Below are positions 1 to 8,338 of a stretch of DNA of 64,000 bases, one piece after another. Under the pieces are notes generated by a model, which saw nothing but the letters and a program-made list of their open reading frames with translations, made no database searches and was not told the origin of the DNA. Source of the stretch: Flavobacterium psychrophilum. GTDB taxonomy: Bacteria; Bacteroidota; Bacteroidia; Flavobacteriales; Flavobacteriaceae. A program made the position numbers and the translations under genes. Location: the NCBI GenBank assembly GCA_945879625.1, contig CAMCVA010000011.1, positions 23,937 through 87,936 of the forward strand, given 5' to 3'. Positions within the stretch are counted from its first letter, which is position 1; the number at the start of each line of letters is the position of its first letter.

Positions 1-178
1 TGATGCCAAACTTATTGGCACTGTTTTCACTATTTATGACAACACAGGTAAAGTAGTTTTATCAGGAACAATAAATGCTGAAAACACTAGCGTTGAGTTG
101 GGGAATTTATCGGCAGGTATTTATTTGTTCAGTGTAGGAGAAAATGTGAAACAGACATTTAAAGTAATCAAGGAATAA
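1..178 (+). CDS. C-terminal end of a type IX-secreted protein (partial)
   Basis: Only the last 58 codons are in the window, read in frame from base 2 to a TAA at 176-178. The piece has the features of a Por-type type IX secretion sorting domain: a FTIYDNTGKVV strand, a LSAGIYLFSV turn, and a terminal QTFKVIKE. Such domains direct cargo across the outer membrane and are then cleaved. The function of the rest of the protein cannot be judged. It is the first gene of the cassette-like series and is followed at once by an attC-like palindrome. Confidence 0.85.
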   Translation, partial: DAKLIGTVFTIYDNTGKVVLSGTINAENTSVELGNLSAGIYLFSVGENVKQTFKVIKE

Positions 179-187
179 GCCAGCCCT

Positions 188-260
188 TAACAGCGTGCAA
201 GCGCCATAACCCTGCCGCAGGCGCAACACAGGGTTACGAGCGCCTGCACGCAAACCGTTA
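188..260. repeat. attC-like palindrome A
   Basis: The site opens with TAACA (188-192) and closes with CGTTA (256-260). Between them GCGTGCAAGCGC (193-204) pairs with GCGCCTGCACGC (240-251) except for one A/C mismatch. An inner stem TAACCCTG (207-214) pairs with CAGGGTTA (229-236). Unpaired bases are asymmetric: one base after the left TAAC, five before the right GTTA. At 73 bp it is within the known attC size range. Boundaries and folding resemble integron recombination sites, but no integrase is seen. Confidence 0.6.
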
Positions 261-336
261 CAAGCAATTGTAAAGAACAGACCATAAAATATTGTATTTA
301 AACCAACGTCTATTGAAAATATTTGAAGATCAATAT

Positions 337-975
337 ATGTATAAATTACTTAACAAAATAAGAGATATAAAAAGTCTCCAAATTTTCACAGTATATTTGA
401 GGTATCTCATAGGTGGAGCATTTGTAATTTCCACTTTTACCTTGAATAAATTTGGTCAATATGGTGATATCAATAAACTTCCTAACAAAATTCCTATTAA
501 TGAACTTCCGCCGGCAGAAATATTTTTTTGGGTTTTGATACAGGAGGGCACATACTGGCATTTCATTGGCCTAAGTCAATTAATCAGTGGTATCCTGCTG
601 ATGACGCAGCGATTTTCACGCTTGGGCGCTATCTTTTATTTTGTTATTATCCTTAATATCTTCATTATAACTATTGCCTTTGATTTTCAGGGAACACCTA
701 AAATTACTGGTTTGATGTTGTTAGCTGGATTATTTTTACTATTGTGGGACATAGAAGCTTTATTGCCACTAATATTCAACCGATTCAAATTTGAAAAACA
801 ATCCCTGCAAATTGCTGATCAAACATATTGGATTTATCTTGGTTTCGTAATGTTGATATCCATTTTTTTAATGGGAATATTTTATCCTAGTTTTTATCTG
901 TTTTTAATAGTCCCTTTTTTAGAGGGTTTAGTGGGATTTATAGTTTTTGCCATCTTTTTTTGGAATAAAAAATGA
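337..975 (+). CDS. DoxX-like integral membrane protein
   Basis: A 212-residue, very hydrophobic protein starting at the ATG at 337; an upstream TTG at 292 is possible but would add a polar tail. It resembles flavobacterial DoxX-type proteins: an RYLIGGAFV first helix, a GLSQLISGILLMTQRFSRLGA segment in the middle, and an ITGLMLLAGLFLLLWD helix. I count four to six membrane spans. The function of such proteins is poorly defined. It lies between palindromes A and B, alone except for a small acetyltransferase-like scrap, so it looks like the gene of one cassette. Confidence 0.65.
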   Translation: MYKLLNKIRDIKSLQIFTVYLRYLIGGAFVISTFTLNKFGQYGDINKLPNKIPINELPPAEIFFWVLIQEGTYWHFIGLSQLISGILLMTQRFSRLGAIFYFVIILNIFIITIAFDFQGTPKITGLMLLAGLFLLLWDIEALLPLIFNRFKFEKQSLQIADQTYWIYLGFVMLISIFLMGIFYPSFYLFLIVPFLEGLVGFIVFAIFFWNKK

Positions 976-984
976 AACATAAAT

Positions 985-1056
985 ATGGAACTTACTTTTT
1001 CTATCAAAAAAATTCCGACTTCAGATCAAATTATTGAACTTTTTGATAAAACTTAA
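985..1056 (+). pseudogene. Possible N-terminal remnant of a GNAT acetyltransferase
   Basis: A 23-codon reading frame (MELTFSIKKIPTSDQIIELF then DKT and a stop) begins 9 bases after the DoxX-like gene. The wording resembles the first strand and helix of GNAT-family N-acetyltransferases, which often begin with a Y/F-S-hydrophobic strand and an IIELF helix. Nothing after the stop continues the fold, so if the match is real the gene is truncated. The call rests on a short stretch and could be chance. Confidence 0.3.
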
Positions 1057-1148
1057 AACTTCAACACAAGAACACTTTAAAACATTAAAAGTAATTTAAG
1101 AATAAGAAGCGTGAATGAATCGGCACCAAAAGACAGAACACCAGCTTG

Positions 1149-1243
1149 TAACAACGTGCAAGCGTCATTTTTGCTGAGTTGCAGGCTAAGCTTCGCTATG
1201 CGCCAAGAAAGAGCAAAAACGAGCGCCTGCACGCGGCCCGTTA
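1149..1243. repeat. attC-like palindrome B
   Basis: TAACA at 1149-1153 and CGTTA at 1239-1243 bound a 95-bp imperfect palindrome. CGTGCAAGCG (1155-1164) pairs with CGCCTGCACG (1224-1233) with one A/C mismatch at the same place as in palindrome A. An inner TTTTTGCT (1168-1175) pairs with AGCAAAAA (1212-1219). The outer arm is almost identical to that of A, while the inner part differs. The rest of 1057-1334 shows no gene. Confidence 0.6.
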
Positions 1244-1334
1244 TGCCTCATTGTACAAACTGTAACGACACGGACAGTCAAAAAAAAAGAATAAATTAAA
1301 ATGAGTAATTTTAACAACTAAAATCAAAGGAAAA

Positions 1335-1811
1335 ATGAAATACAAAAAAGTAAAATTGAGTGTTTTGTTTTTAGGCCTCGGGCTAACATCGCAAGCGCAA
1401 GCAACTATCGCCACGGGCGGTGATGCTTCGGGTAGCGGAGGAACCGTTGCTTATTCGGTTGGGCAAATTATTTATACCACTAACACAGGAACCGCAGGTT
1501 CGGTAGCACAAGGCGTGCAACAACCTTACGAAATTTCTATTGTGCTGGGTATAGATAATCATTCTATTAATTTGGAATTAACAGCATACCCCAACCCAAC
1601 AACTAATTATTTAACTCTTAATATAGGTAAAGCTGAACTTTCAACTTTGAATTTTCAACTTTACGACATTAGTGGGAAAATAATTGAAAGCAGAAAAATA
1701 ATAAGAAACAGCGAAACTATTGGTACGGAAAACTTGCCAAGTGCTACCTATTTTTTGAAAGTAAATAACGATAACAACGAAGTAAAAACATTTAAAATCA
1801 TTAAAAACTAA
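1335..1811 (+). CDS. Small type IX-secreted protein upstream of the DGR target
   Basis: 158 residues. A signal peptide (KVKLSVLFLGLGLTSQAQA) is followed by a Gly/Ser/Thr-rich segment with SGSGGTVAYSVGQIIYTTNTG and VAQGVQQPYEI, then a Por-type sorting domain (AYPNPTTNYLTL, FQLYDISGKII, LPSATYFLKV, TFKIIKN at the end). It is probably exported and handled by type IX secretion. The gene ends 11 bases before the DGR target gene, so the two are probably one transcript. I have seen this short protein type next to variable-lectin genes in Bacteroidetes, but its own role is unknown. Confidence 0.75.
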   Translation: MKYKKVKLSVLFLGLGLTSQAQATIATGGDASGSGGTVAYSVGQIIYTTNTGTAGSVAQGVQQPYEISIVLGIDNHSINLELTAYPNPTTNYLTLNIGKAELSTLNFQLYDISGKIIESRKIIRNSETIGTENLPSATYFLKVNNDNNEVKTFKIIKN

Positions 1812-1822
1812 AACTTAAAACA

Positions 1823-2701
1823 ATGAAAAAAATCTATTCGCTAGTAGTCGGTTTATTATTAACGGCAAGCGTTTGGGCTCAGGCGCCGCAAAAAATGAGT
1901 TACCAAGCTGTAATTCGCAATAGTAGTAATGCATTAATAACCTCTACACCTGTTGGAATGAAAATAAGCATTTTGCAAGGTTCACCAACTGGTACGGCTG
2001 TATATGTAGAAACCCAAACACCAAGCACCAACGCCAATGGTTTAGTAAGTTTAGAAATTGGAACAGGTACAATTGTTACAGGCACATTTGCAGGCATTAA
2101 CTGGTCGGCCGGTCCTTATTTTATAAAAACAGAAACCGATCCAACAGGAGGCACCGCTTACACCATTGCTGGCACAAACGAATTAATGAGTGTGCCTTAT
2201 GCCTTGTTTAGTGCAGCAGCAGGCACAAACGCAGGTGTTGGCGGTTTTACCCACTACCTTGGCGAAGCCTTTAATGGCGGTATTATTTATTACCTATACA
2301 AAGGCAGCGATGGTTTAGAACACGGGCTTATTGTAGCACTTACCGAAAGTACAGCCGAATGGCAAACAACAGGAACATTAGTAAACGCAAACCGTAGTTG
2401 GGACGGTGCTTACAATACAGCATTAATGACAGGTAGCCCAGCGGCTACATACATTGCAGGATTAGGTGCAGGTTGGTATTTACCAAGTATTGATGAGCTT
2501 GGCAAATTGTATTACAACCGTTTCGAAACTAACAAAGCATTATTTACTGGCGGAAATGCCCTATTATCAAGTACAGCTACCTATTGGAGCAGTACCGAGT
2601 ATCTCGCTACCGATGCGTGGACCTTCAGCTTCTACAGTGGGGATGCCGGCATCTTCTATAAGCTCAACACTTACTCTGTGCGTGCGGTTCGGGCTTTTTA
2701 A
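1823..2701 (+). CDS. DGR target protein with C-type-lectin-like variable C-terminus
   Basis: 292 residues with a signal peptide (cut after VWAQA). Residues 22-130 form a domain common in secreted Bacteroidetes proteins (KMSYQAVIRNSSNALITSTP, VGMKISILQG, LMSVPYALFSAAAG). The C-terminal half is a C-type-lectin/formylglycine-enzyme-like fold of the DUF1566 kind: GGIIYYLYKG, GWYLPSIDELGKLY, YWSSTE and a final SVRAVRAF. That ending is typical of targets of diversity-generating retroelements, where Asn-rich template codons are mutated at adenines. An avd remnant lies 50 bases downstream, supporting the call. It is probably a displayed or secreted ligand-binding protein; the ligand is unknown. Confidence 0.8.
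   Translation: MKKIYSLVVGLLLTASVWAQAPQKMSYQAVIRNSSNALITSTPVGMKISILQGSPTGTAVYVETQTPSTNANGLVSLEIGTGTIVTGTFAGINWSAGPYFIKTETDPTGGTAYTIAGTNELMSVPYALFSAAAGTNAGVGGFTHYLGEAFNGGIIYYLYKGSDGLEHGLIVALTESTAEWQTTGTLVNANRSWDGAYNTALMTGSPAATYIAGLGAGWYLPSIDELGKLYYNRFETNKALFTGGNALLSSTATYWSSTEYLATDAWTFSFYSGDAGIFYKLNTYSVRAVRAF
2584..2700 (+). other. Putative DGR variable region (VR)
   Basis: The last 38 codons of the target gene (W255 to F292) look like a VR. Constant stretches TGGAGCAGTACCGAG and GTGCGTGCGGTTCGG frame a core of varied codons, many ending in C (CTC, ACC, TTC, AGC, TAC, GCC, ATC, AAC), as expected if they came from AAC codons in a template. By hand count the segment is about 54% GC, while the rest of the gene uses mainly A/T-ending codons. 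The left limit is approximate. No template repeat was seen in the window. Confidence 0.65.
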
Positions 2702-2751
2702 CTATTTAACCATTTAAGATATACCGAGAAGCGGTCGAATTTTGAAAAATT

Positions 2752-2905
2752 ATGGCTTTGTATTACGATTTACCAGTTTTTAAAGAAGTGTATAAGTTAA
2801 TACTTGTTTTGTTTGAAGTTACAAAAGACTTCCCAAAAGAGTATAAATACTCAATTACTTAAGGATAGCATTGGCAAACAAATTTTGTACTGCAGAAAAA
2901 TGCAA
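2752..2905 (+). pseudogene. avd: Internally deleted avd (DGR accessory protein) remnant
   Basis: An ATG at 2752 opens 36 codons (MALYYDLPVFKEVYKLILVL, then FEVTKDFPKEYKYSIT) that match the N-terminus of the Avd/S23 four-helix-bundle family, before a TAA at 2860-2862. In another frame, 2855-2905 reads LLKDSIGKQILYCRKMQ, which resembles the Avd C-terminal end (LLMDSIGKQ... type). The middle, about 60-70 residues in the family, is missing. It is therefore an out-of-frame internal deletion. Avd normally forms a pentamer that works with the DGR reverse transcriptase; this copy cannot. It follows the target gene in the usual DGR order. Confidence 0.7.
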
Positions 2906-2913
2906 CGAACCAC

Positions 2914-3038
2914 TAACAGCGGTTTTTCGCAACGCGGGGTTTGTAGTTTCAAAAAGTCATCTCGTTGCTTGGAAGTTTACGTTTCTTTTGATACATTAGA
3001 GTCCTGAAACCCGCGCTGCGCAAAGCCGCGAAACGTTA
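2914..3038. repeat. attC-like palindrome C
   Basis: TAACA (2914-2918) and CGTTA (3034-3038) bound a 125-bp imperfect palindrome. The outer GCGG (2919-2922) pairs with CCGC (3026-3029); a T-run faces AAA; CGCA pairs with TGCG; and CGCGGGGTTT on the left faces AAACCCGCG on the right with one extra G. The sequence differs from A and B, yet the boundary bases and layout are the same. It closes the DGR-target cassette. Confidence 0.6.
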
Positions 3039-3129
3039 TTCACAATGCAAACAAGACAGCTAGAGCTGAACCTGAACAAAAAATGAAAATTTAGTATTAC
3101 ACTTGGAATTAATCAAAAAAGAAATAAGC

Positions 3130-4539
3130 ATGAAAAGTCTCAAACGCAGAATACATTGTTTAATACTACTATTGTTTATCCTTCATCAAAATATTTTGTT
3201 TGCACAATGCTGGGACAAAGTGAGTGCCAGTTCCAGCCATCAATTGGCAATTCAAAATGATGGAACCTTGTGGGGGTGGGGCAGCTCCAGTGATTTGGGT
3301 ATTGGCTTGCCGACAATTCCATATTACATTACTCCGATTCAAATAGGGACGCTAAATAATTGGGCAGACATCTCAGCGGGTGAAAATTTTTCATTGGGGA
3401 TTAAAAACGATGGATCATTATGGGCATGGGGGTCATTCCCAGATCCTGCTATCGGAGGAAATAACACCACAAATTTAAACACCTACTACCCAGTTCAAAT
3501 TGGAAATGATTATGATTGGATTGAAGTCAGCGCTAGAGGGCAACATGCTCTTGGATTAAAATCAAACAATACGTTATGGGCATGGGGATTAAATAATACG
3601 GGACAGGTTGGTAATGGATTAAGCACCTGCACATTTTGTCCACCAATCTATCAAACTACTCCATTGCAAATAGGGAGCGATAACGATTGGAAGCAAATCA
3701 GTGCTGGCGCGAACTTTTCTGGAGCTATTAAATTTAATGGAACACTTTGGTGCTGGGGGGACAATACCGCAAACTTTGTAAATAACGGATTGCCACTCAA
3801 TAATACACCGATACAAATTGGAACTGATACATCATGGAGCCAACTGGATTTTGGTAATTACTCTCATTTATTGGCCCTTAAAACTGATGGGACCATTTGG
3901 TCATGGGGTTACGACATTACTACAGACACTCCTTTTGTAGTTATTCCGATACCATCTCAAATTGGAACAAATAATTATTGGACAGATATCAGTGCGGGAG
4001 CAGATCATGATCTCGCAATTAAAAACGATGGAACAGTATGGTCATGGGGAAGAAATTACATTGGCCAAATAGGTAATGGAAATGTAGGAGGTGTTCAAAC
4101 CTTACCTCAAATGATATTATCTTCCATAAATAACAATTTTATTAAAATTAGTGGAGGTATGGAATTTTCTTCGGGAATCAAATCAGATGGAACTCTGTGG
4201 GCATGGGGGAGTAATGGTCTAGGTCAAATGGGTATAGGAAATAACCTGAATCAAGCAACGCCTCAGACGGTCAATTGTACTAAACTTGCAATATTTGAGG
4301 CCCCAAAAAACTTTGAGGCAACCCTCTTTCCAAACCCAACATCCGGTTTGCTTTTTCTGGTCGCTGCCCAAGAGTATGTTGATTCTGATTTCCAAATTTA
4401 CAATCTGTTAGGAGAAGTTATATCAGAAGGCCGTATATCAGAAAACACAACCATTGATTTAAGCCATAACTCGAAAGGCCTTTATTTTTTAAGAATTGGT
4501 GACATGTTTAATCAAACATTCAAAATTGTATTAGAATAA
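3130..4539 (+). CDS. RCC1-repeat beta-propeller protein with type IX sorting domain
   Basis: 469 residues from the ATG at 3130, chosen because it opens a normal signal peptide (IHCLILLLFILHQNILFAQ); a TTG at 3103 is also in frame. Seven RCC1/ATS1-type blades are visible through the repeated G-T/S-L-W-A/S-W-G motif (GTLWGWG, GSLWAWG, NTLWAWG, GTLWCWG, GTIWSWG, GTVWSWG, GTLWAWG), each preceded by an ISAG-type strand. The C-terminus is a Por sorting domain (LFPNPTSGLLFL, FQIYNLLGEVI, SKGLYFLRIG). It is probably a surface or secreted protein. It abuts the CotH-like gene with no gap. Confidence 0.85.
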   Translation: MKSLKRRIHCLILLLFILHQNILFAQCWDKVSASSSHQLAIQNDGTLWGWGSSSDLGIGLPTIPYYITPIQIGTLNNWADISAGENFSLGIKNDGSLWAWGSFPDPAIGGNNTTNLNTYYPVQIGNDYDWIEVSARGQHALGLKSNNTLWAWGLNNTGQVGNGLSTCTFCPPIYQTTPLQIGSDNDWKQISAGANFSGAIKFNGTLWCWGDNTANFVNNGLPLNNTPIQIGTDTSWSQLDFGNYSHLLALKTDGTIWSWGYDITTDTPFVVIPIPSQIGTNNYWTDISAGADHDLAIKNDGTVWSWGRNYIGQIGNGNVGGVQTLPQMILSSINNNFIKISGGMEFSSGIKSDGTLWAWGSNGLGQMGIGNNLNQATPQTVNCTKLAIFEAPKNFEATLFPNPTSGLLFLVAAQEYVDSDFQIYNLLGEVISEGRISENTTIDLSHNSKGLYFLRIGDMFNQTFKIVLE

Positions 4540-7500
4540 ATGTTAATGCGAACTTGTAAAATAGTATTTATTACGATCGCTGTTTTATGTACGAACGTAT
4601 GTTTTGGCCAATTAGTAATCAACGAGGGGAGCAATAAAAATTACCCCACCCTCTTAGATGAAGACGGAGAATATGAAGATTGGATTGAAATTTACAATGC
4701 AGGGCCAACTCCGATAGATCTTTACAACTACAGTCTCAGCGACAATTCAAACCCAGGTGAATGGTCATTTCCGCATCAAATTATTCAGCCCAATGAGTAC
4801 ATAATAGTTTTTTGTAGCGGAAAAGACAGATTCGCATCATCTCCATTTACAAATGTTTTAACAGATAGCACATTTACACCACAAACAGGTTGGAACACCC
4901 ATCATTTTACGACTCCGTTCTATTGGGACGGCGTATCAAATATTGTTTTGAATCTTTGCACCTACAACTCGTTTTACCAATGCAATTCCATTCATTCCCA
5001 AAGTTCCACAATATATAATTCGGCTACTATTGCATTGAATTACCCAGGTTCCGCATGCGGATTCAGCGGTGGAAGCAATGCCCAGCAGCGCCCAAATATT
5101 CGCTTTAACTCAACCAATGTAGGCACGGGCACCTTACAGAATGGCTACTACGACTATCCTTCGGCTTACAGCAACTGGTACGAAGGTGCTCGCCAACAAT
5201 ACCTTTACACGGCAACTGAATTGATATCAGCTGGCCTTTCAGCTGGAAACATAGATTCGCTTGCGTTTGATGTAATCGCAACTTGTCCAACAAATTTCCA
5301 GTTGTTTGAGTTAAGTCTAGCAAATACTGGAATCAATTCATTACAAACGAACTTTATTCCCCCAACTGGAGTTAGAAACCACACTAATTTCAAAATAAGT
5401 TCCAATGGTGAGACAATAAAACTATATAATCCATCTAACGTTTTAGTTAGTTCTTTGAACGTAAATTGTGGGCAAGGAGTTGGTGTGAGTATTGGATCTT
5501 TTCCTGATTCGGCTCCAAACATTCAAAAATTTGGGACTCCAACACCAGGCGCAACAAACAATTTTTCAACTCCTTTTACAAATTATGCCATTGCTCCTTT
5601 GTTTTCAATGGTTGGAGGGGTGTACACTTCAGGCTTCACTGTTAGTATCACGGACCCTAATTCGCCCAGTGCGAATGTCTTTTATACGCTTGACGGAAGC
5701 GATCCTGACACAACTTCCAGTTTATGGAATGGGACGTCTATTCCAATATCACAAACAACAGTTTTACGAGCAAGGGCATTTATCAATGGTTATCTACCAA
5801 GCACTACATCAACAGCCAGTTATTTGTTTAACCTGAATCATATTACCCCAATTATTTCGGTAATTACAGACACATCTAATTTGTACGGCCCTAACGGAAT
5901 GTTTGACAATCCCACGCTGGATTTATTAAAACCTGCATACGTTGAATATTTTGACTCAACAGCAAACCATAATCTGATCCATTCCGGAAAAACGGGAATT
6001 ATGATGGATGGAGGGTGGTCAGCACGTTCACGTGCACAAAGAGCATTTCGTATCAATTTTGATCATGGCGTGTTGGGCGATGGTCCCATTATGCACAATG
6101 TAATACCGGACCGTCCAAACCGTTTTCAGTATGGTGACTTTTACCTCAGAAATGGAAGTAACAATTATTTGACCTTGCCCTATAAAGATGCTGCAAGTTG
6201 TAAAATGATGGCGGATGGAAGCAATAACTATTATTCAGCATGGAGACCTGCTTCAGTATATATCAATGGGAATTACTGGGGGCTGTATGAAGTAAGAGAA
6301 AAAACGAACTCTGAGATGTTCGAACTTTCCGAAAATGCAGACCCCGATGCCATCGAAATACTAACTTCCTCTTCCCAATATGGATTCAACCTTCGTGCAA
6401 TTGAAGGCTCCGTTCAATCATTCTACGATTCATATGATAGTTTATTGCAACTTAATCCAACCGATACCAATTATTGGAATCAAGCCGATCAATATTTTGA
6501 TATGAAGTACTACAACGACTACATTATTGCCGAAATGTGGATTGACAATGTGGATTGGGCATTTAATTACAACAATTTAAAACTATACCGATCAGATGCA
6601 ACAAACTACCGTTGGCGTTATATTCTTAATGATTTAGAATATGGGTTACAACCCAACGACCAACCATGGATTGTAAATTGCAATCATAATTTTCTATCGC
6701 AACTTTTTCAGGCCGATCCCAATAATCCACATTTGAATATTTGGTTAAGAGGCATTCAAAACGATCGATTCCGCAATTACTTTATTAATCGATTTGCCGA
6801 TCAAATGAATACCCTTTATTTACCATCCAGATTACTTGCAATAGATAGTTCAATGTACAACCAAACCGTTGTCGAAATGGCAAACGAATATTACAGATGG
6901 GGCGATTCGCTCAATGTAGCAGGCCAGATGAACGATTTTAATCAATATCATTTATTATATCAAAGTGAATTGTCCTGCCGCTCAGAACAAGTTAGAAATC
7001 ACATTCAAAGCGAGTTTAATTTACCACAACAAGTTGACGTCAGCCTTGATGTATTTCCTGCAAATGCCGGGAAAATCAACATCAGCACAATTACTCCCAA
7101 TTCATATCCTTGGAGCGGTATTTACTTCGATGGAGTTCCTATAAAAATAGAAGCAGAAGCAATGCCGGGTTATCAATTTTCTCATTGGGAGGCAAATGGA
7201 TTGATTTCAGACACCTTAAATGCCGTCTTTTTGGACACGCTTCAAACAAATAGCATATCTTTCAAAGCATATTTTATTTCAACGTTAGGAATCAACGAAT
7301 TGACTTCACAATCAATTTTAGTTTATACGAATCCAACTTCAGAAAAAATAATCATTAAACATGTAAATTCTTCGGAGATATTAGATAAGCTAAATATTAT
7401 TGATGCGATGGGTAGAAAATACAATATACCCTTTTCTGCATCTGGAAACGGAGAATATGTAGTTGACGTATCAAGCTTTACGAGTGGTTACTACATAATT

Positions 7501-7554
7501 AACTTCACTTCAAAAAATGGCAGAATGTTTAACGCACCATTTATTAAGCAATGA
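4540..7554 (+). CDS. Large secreted CotH-kinase-like protein with lamin-tail, chitobiase-type and type IX domains
   Basis: 1004 residues; the ATG directly follows the stop of the RCC1 gene, with a second ATG two codons later. After a signal peptide (VLCTNVCFGQ) comes a lamin-tail-like domain (LVINEGSNKNYPTLLDEDGE, DWIEIYNAGPTPIDLYNYSL), split by a long insert. A chitobiase/HexA C-terminal-type module follows near residues 350-430 (FYTLDGSDPDT). A CotH-like region covers about 440-810 (YINGNYWGLYEVREKTN, YNDYIIAEMWIDNVDWAFNY, YILNDLEYGL). A sorting domain ends it. CotH proteins are atypical kinases in spore coats; here a secreted role is inferred. Another CotH protein is at 28072-30123. Confidence 0.85.
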   Translation: MLMRTCKIVFITIAVLCTNVCFGQLVINEGSNKNYPTLLDEDGEYEDWIEIYNAGPTPIDLYNYSLSDNSNPGEWSFPHQIIQPNEYIIVFCSGKDRFASSPFTNVLTDSTFTPQTGWNTHHFTTPFYWDGVSNIVLNLCTYNSFYQCNSIHSQSSTIYNSATIALNYPGSACGFSGGSNAQQRPNIRFNSTNVGTGTLQNGYYDYPSAYSNWYEGARQQYLYTATELISAGLSAGNIDSLAFDVIATCPTNFQLFELSLANTGINSLQTNFIPPTGVRNHTNFKISSNGETIKLYNPSNVLVSSLNVNCGQGVGVSIGSFPDSAPNIQKFGTPTPGATNNFSTPFTNYAIAPLFSMVGGVYTSGFTVSITDPNSPSANVFYTLDGSDPDTTSSLWNGTSIPISQTTVLRARAFINGYLPSTTSTASYLFNLNHITPIISVITDTSNLYGPNGMFDNPTLDLLKPAYVEYFDSTANHNLIHSGKTGIMMDGGWSARSRAQRAFRINFDHGVLGDGPIMHNVIPDRPNRFQYGDFYLRNGSNNYLTLPYKDAASCKMMADGSNNYYSAWRPASVYINGNYWGLYEVREKTNSEMFELSENADPDAIEILTSSSQYGFNLRAIEGSVQSFYDSYDSLLQLNPTDTNYWNQADQYFDMKYYNDYIIAEMWIDNVDWAFNYNNLKLYRSDATNYRWRYILNDLEYGLQPNDQPWIVNCNHNFLSQLFQADPNNPHLNIWLRGIQNDRFRNYFINRFADQMNTLYLPSRLLAIDSSMYNQTVVEMANEYYRWGDSLNVAGQMNDFNQYHLLYQSELSCRSEQVRNHIQSEFNLPQQVDVSLDVFPANAGKINISTITPNSYPWSGIYFDGVPIKIEAEAMPGYQFSHWEANGLISDTLNAVFLDTLQTNSISFKAYFISTLGINELTSQSILVYTNPTSEKIIIKHVNSSEILDKLNIIDAMGRKYNIPFSASGNGEYVVDVSSFTSGYYIINFTSKNGRMFNAPFIKQ

Positions 7555-7573
7555 GTCGAAATTGCACTGTGTA

Positions 7574-7699
7574 TAACAGCACCTACCCAAAAGTGGCGGT
7601 TCAGTGGTTAAATCAAGCTTTGTGCTTCTATCAAAGTTTGTGCTTAACTGACAGTGAAGTGCTTCGAAATCGCCACCTTCGGGTAGCTGCAAATCGTTA
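7574..7699. repeat. attC-like palindrome D
   Basis: TAACA (7574-7578) and CGTTA (7695-7699) bound 126 bp. CTACCC (7583-7588) pairs with GGGTAG (7681-7686), GTGGCG (7593-7598) with CGCCAC (7671-7676), and the terminal GC pairs are kept. Unpaired AAAA on the left faces CTT on the right, and AAAT precedes the right CGTTA, as in the other sites. An inner TGGTTA/TAACTG symmetry is also present. Confidence 0.6.
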
Positions 7700-7736
7700 G
7701 TTGAAATACGTATCTTTATTACCCAAAACCTAAAAC

Positions 7737-8216
7737 ATGAACCATAAAGACATTATTGAGGAACTTCAATTACAACCTCATCCAGAAGGCGGTTTTTATG
7801 CTGAAACATATCGATCTTCTGCATTTACACTCAACCAAAATGGAGAAAAAAGGAATGTCAGTACAGCCATTTATTTTCTTCTTCACGATGCAGAGAAATC
7901 AAATTTTCATCGAATTCAATCGGACGAACTTTGGTTTTTTCATCAAGGAGACCCTATTGAAATTGTGACAATCCAAGACGGAAAAGCCAGTTCTATTATT
8001 TTGGGTAATAACATGAAAAACGGTGAATTACCCCAAGCCACAATCCCGGCGAATACTTGGTTTGGGTCTAAACTCAAAGACGGAAAAGGCTACGCACTTG
8101 TGAGCTGCACTGTTGCTCCTGGCTTTGATTTTCTAGATTTTGAACTGGCAGAGCGTGAAAAATTGGTAACTGAGTTCCCAAATCTGAGGGCGTTAATTGA
8201 AGAATTTACCCCTTAA
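7737..8216 (+). CDS. Cupin-fold DUF985 family protein
   Basis: 159 residues, full length for the family. Motifs include LQPHPEGGFYAETYRS near the start, STAIYFLLHDAEKSNFHRI with the metal-site His, SDELWFFHQGDPIEI, and LVSCTVAPGFDFLDFELA near the end. DUF985 proteins are small cytoplasmic cupins with no established reaction; some are described as epimerase-like. No signal peptide is present, unlike most neighbours. It follows palindrome D and is the last gene of the same-strand series. No palindrome of this kind follows it. Confidence 0.85.
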   Translation: MNHKDIIEELQLQPHPEGGFYAETYRSSAFTLNQNGEKRNVSTAIYFLLHDAEKSNFHRIQSDELWFFHQGDPIEIVTIQDGKASSIILGNNMKNGELPQATIPANTWFGSKLKDGKGYALVSCTVAPGFDFLDFELAEREKLVTEFPNLRALIEEFTP

Positions 8217-8338
8217 GCGTATTGCTCCAACGCTGCCGCGCGAAATGAAATTCGACGAAGTCAATCCTCTTGTATTGAAACAGGTTTTTTTTAAAAAAAT
8301 TACCCACAACCTTGCCTATTTGGAAAGTCTTCTTATAG

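Noticed and set aside
1111-1299. A 62-codon + strand frame
   Set aside because: It lies almost fully within palindrome B and has no protein-like pattern.
2466-2717. An 83-codon frame overlapping the DGR target 3' end
   Set aside because: It is an alternative frame of the target gene; the main frame carries the lectin-like motifs and signal peptide.
3103-3129. TTG start of the RCC1-repeat gene
   Set aside because: The ATG at 3130 opens a normal signal peptide; the longer form adds a charged leader before it.
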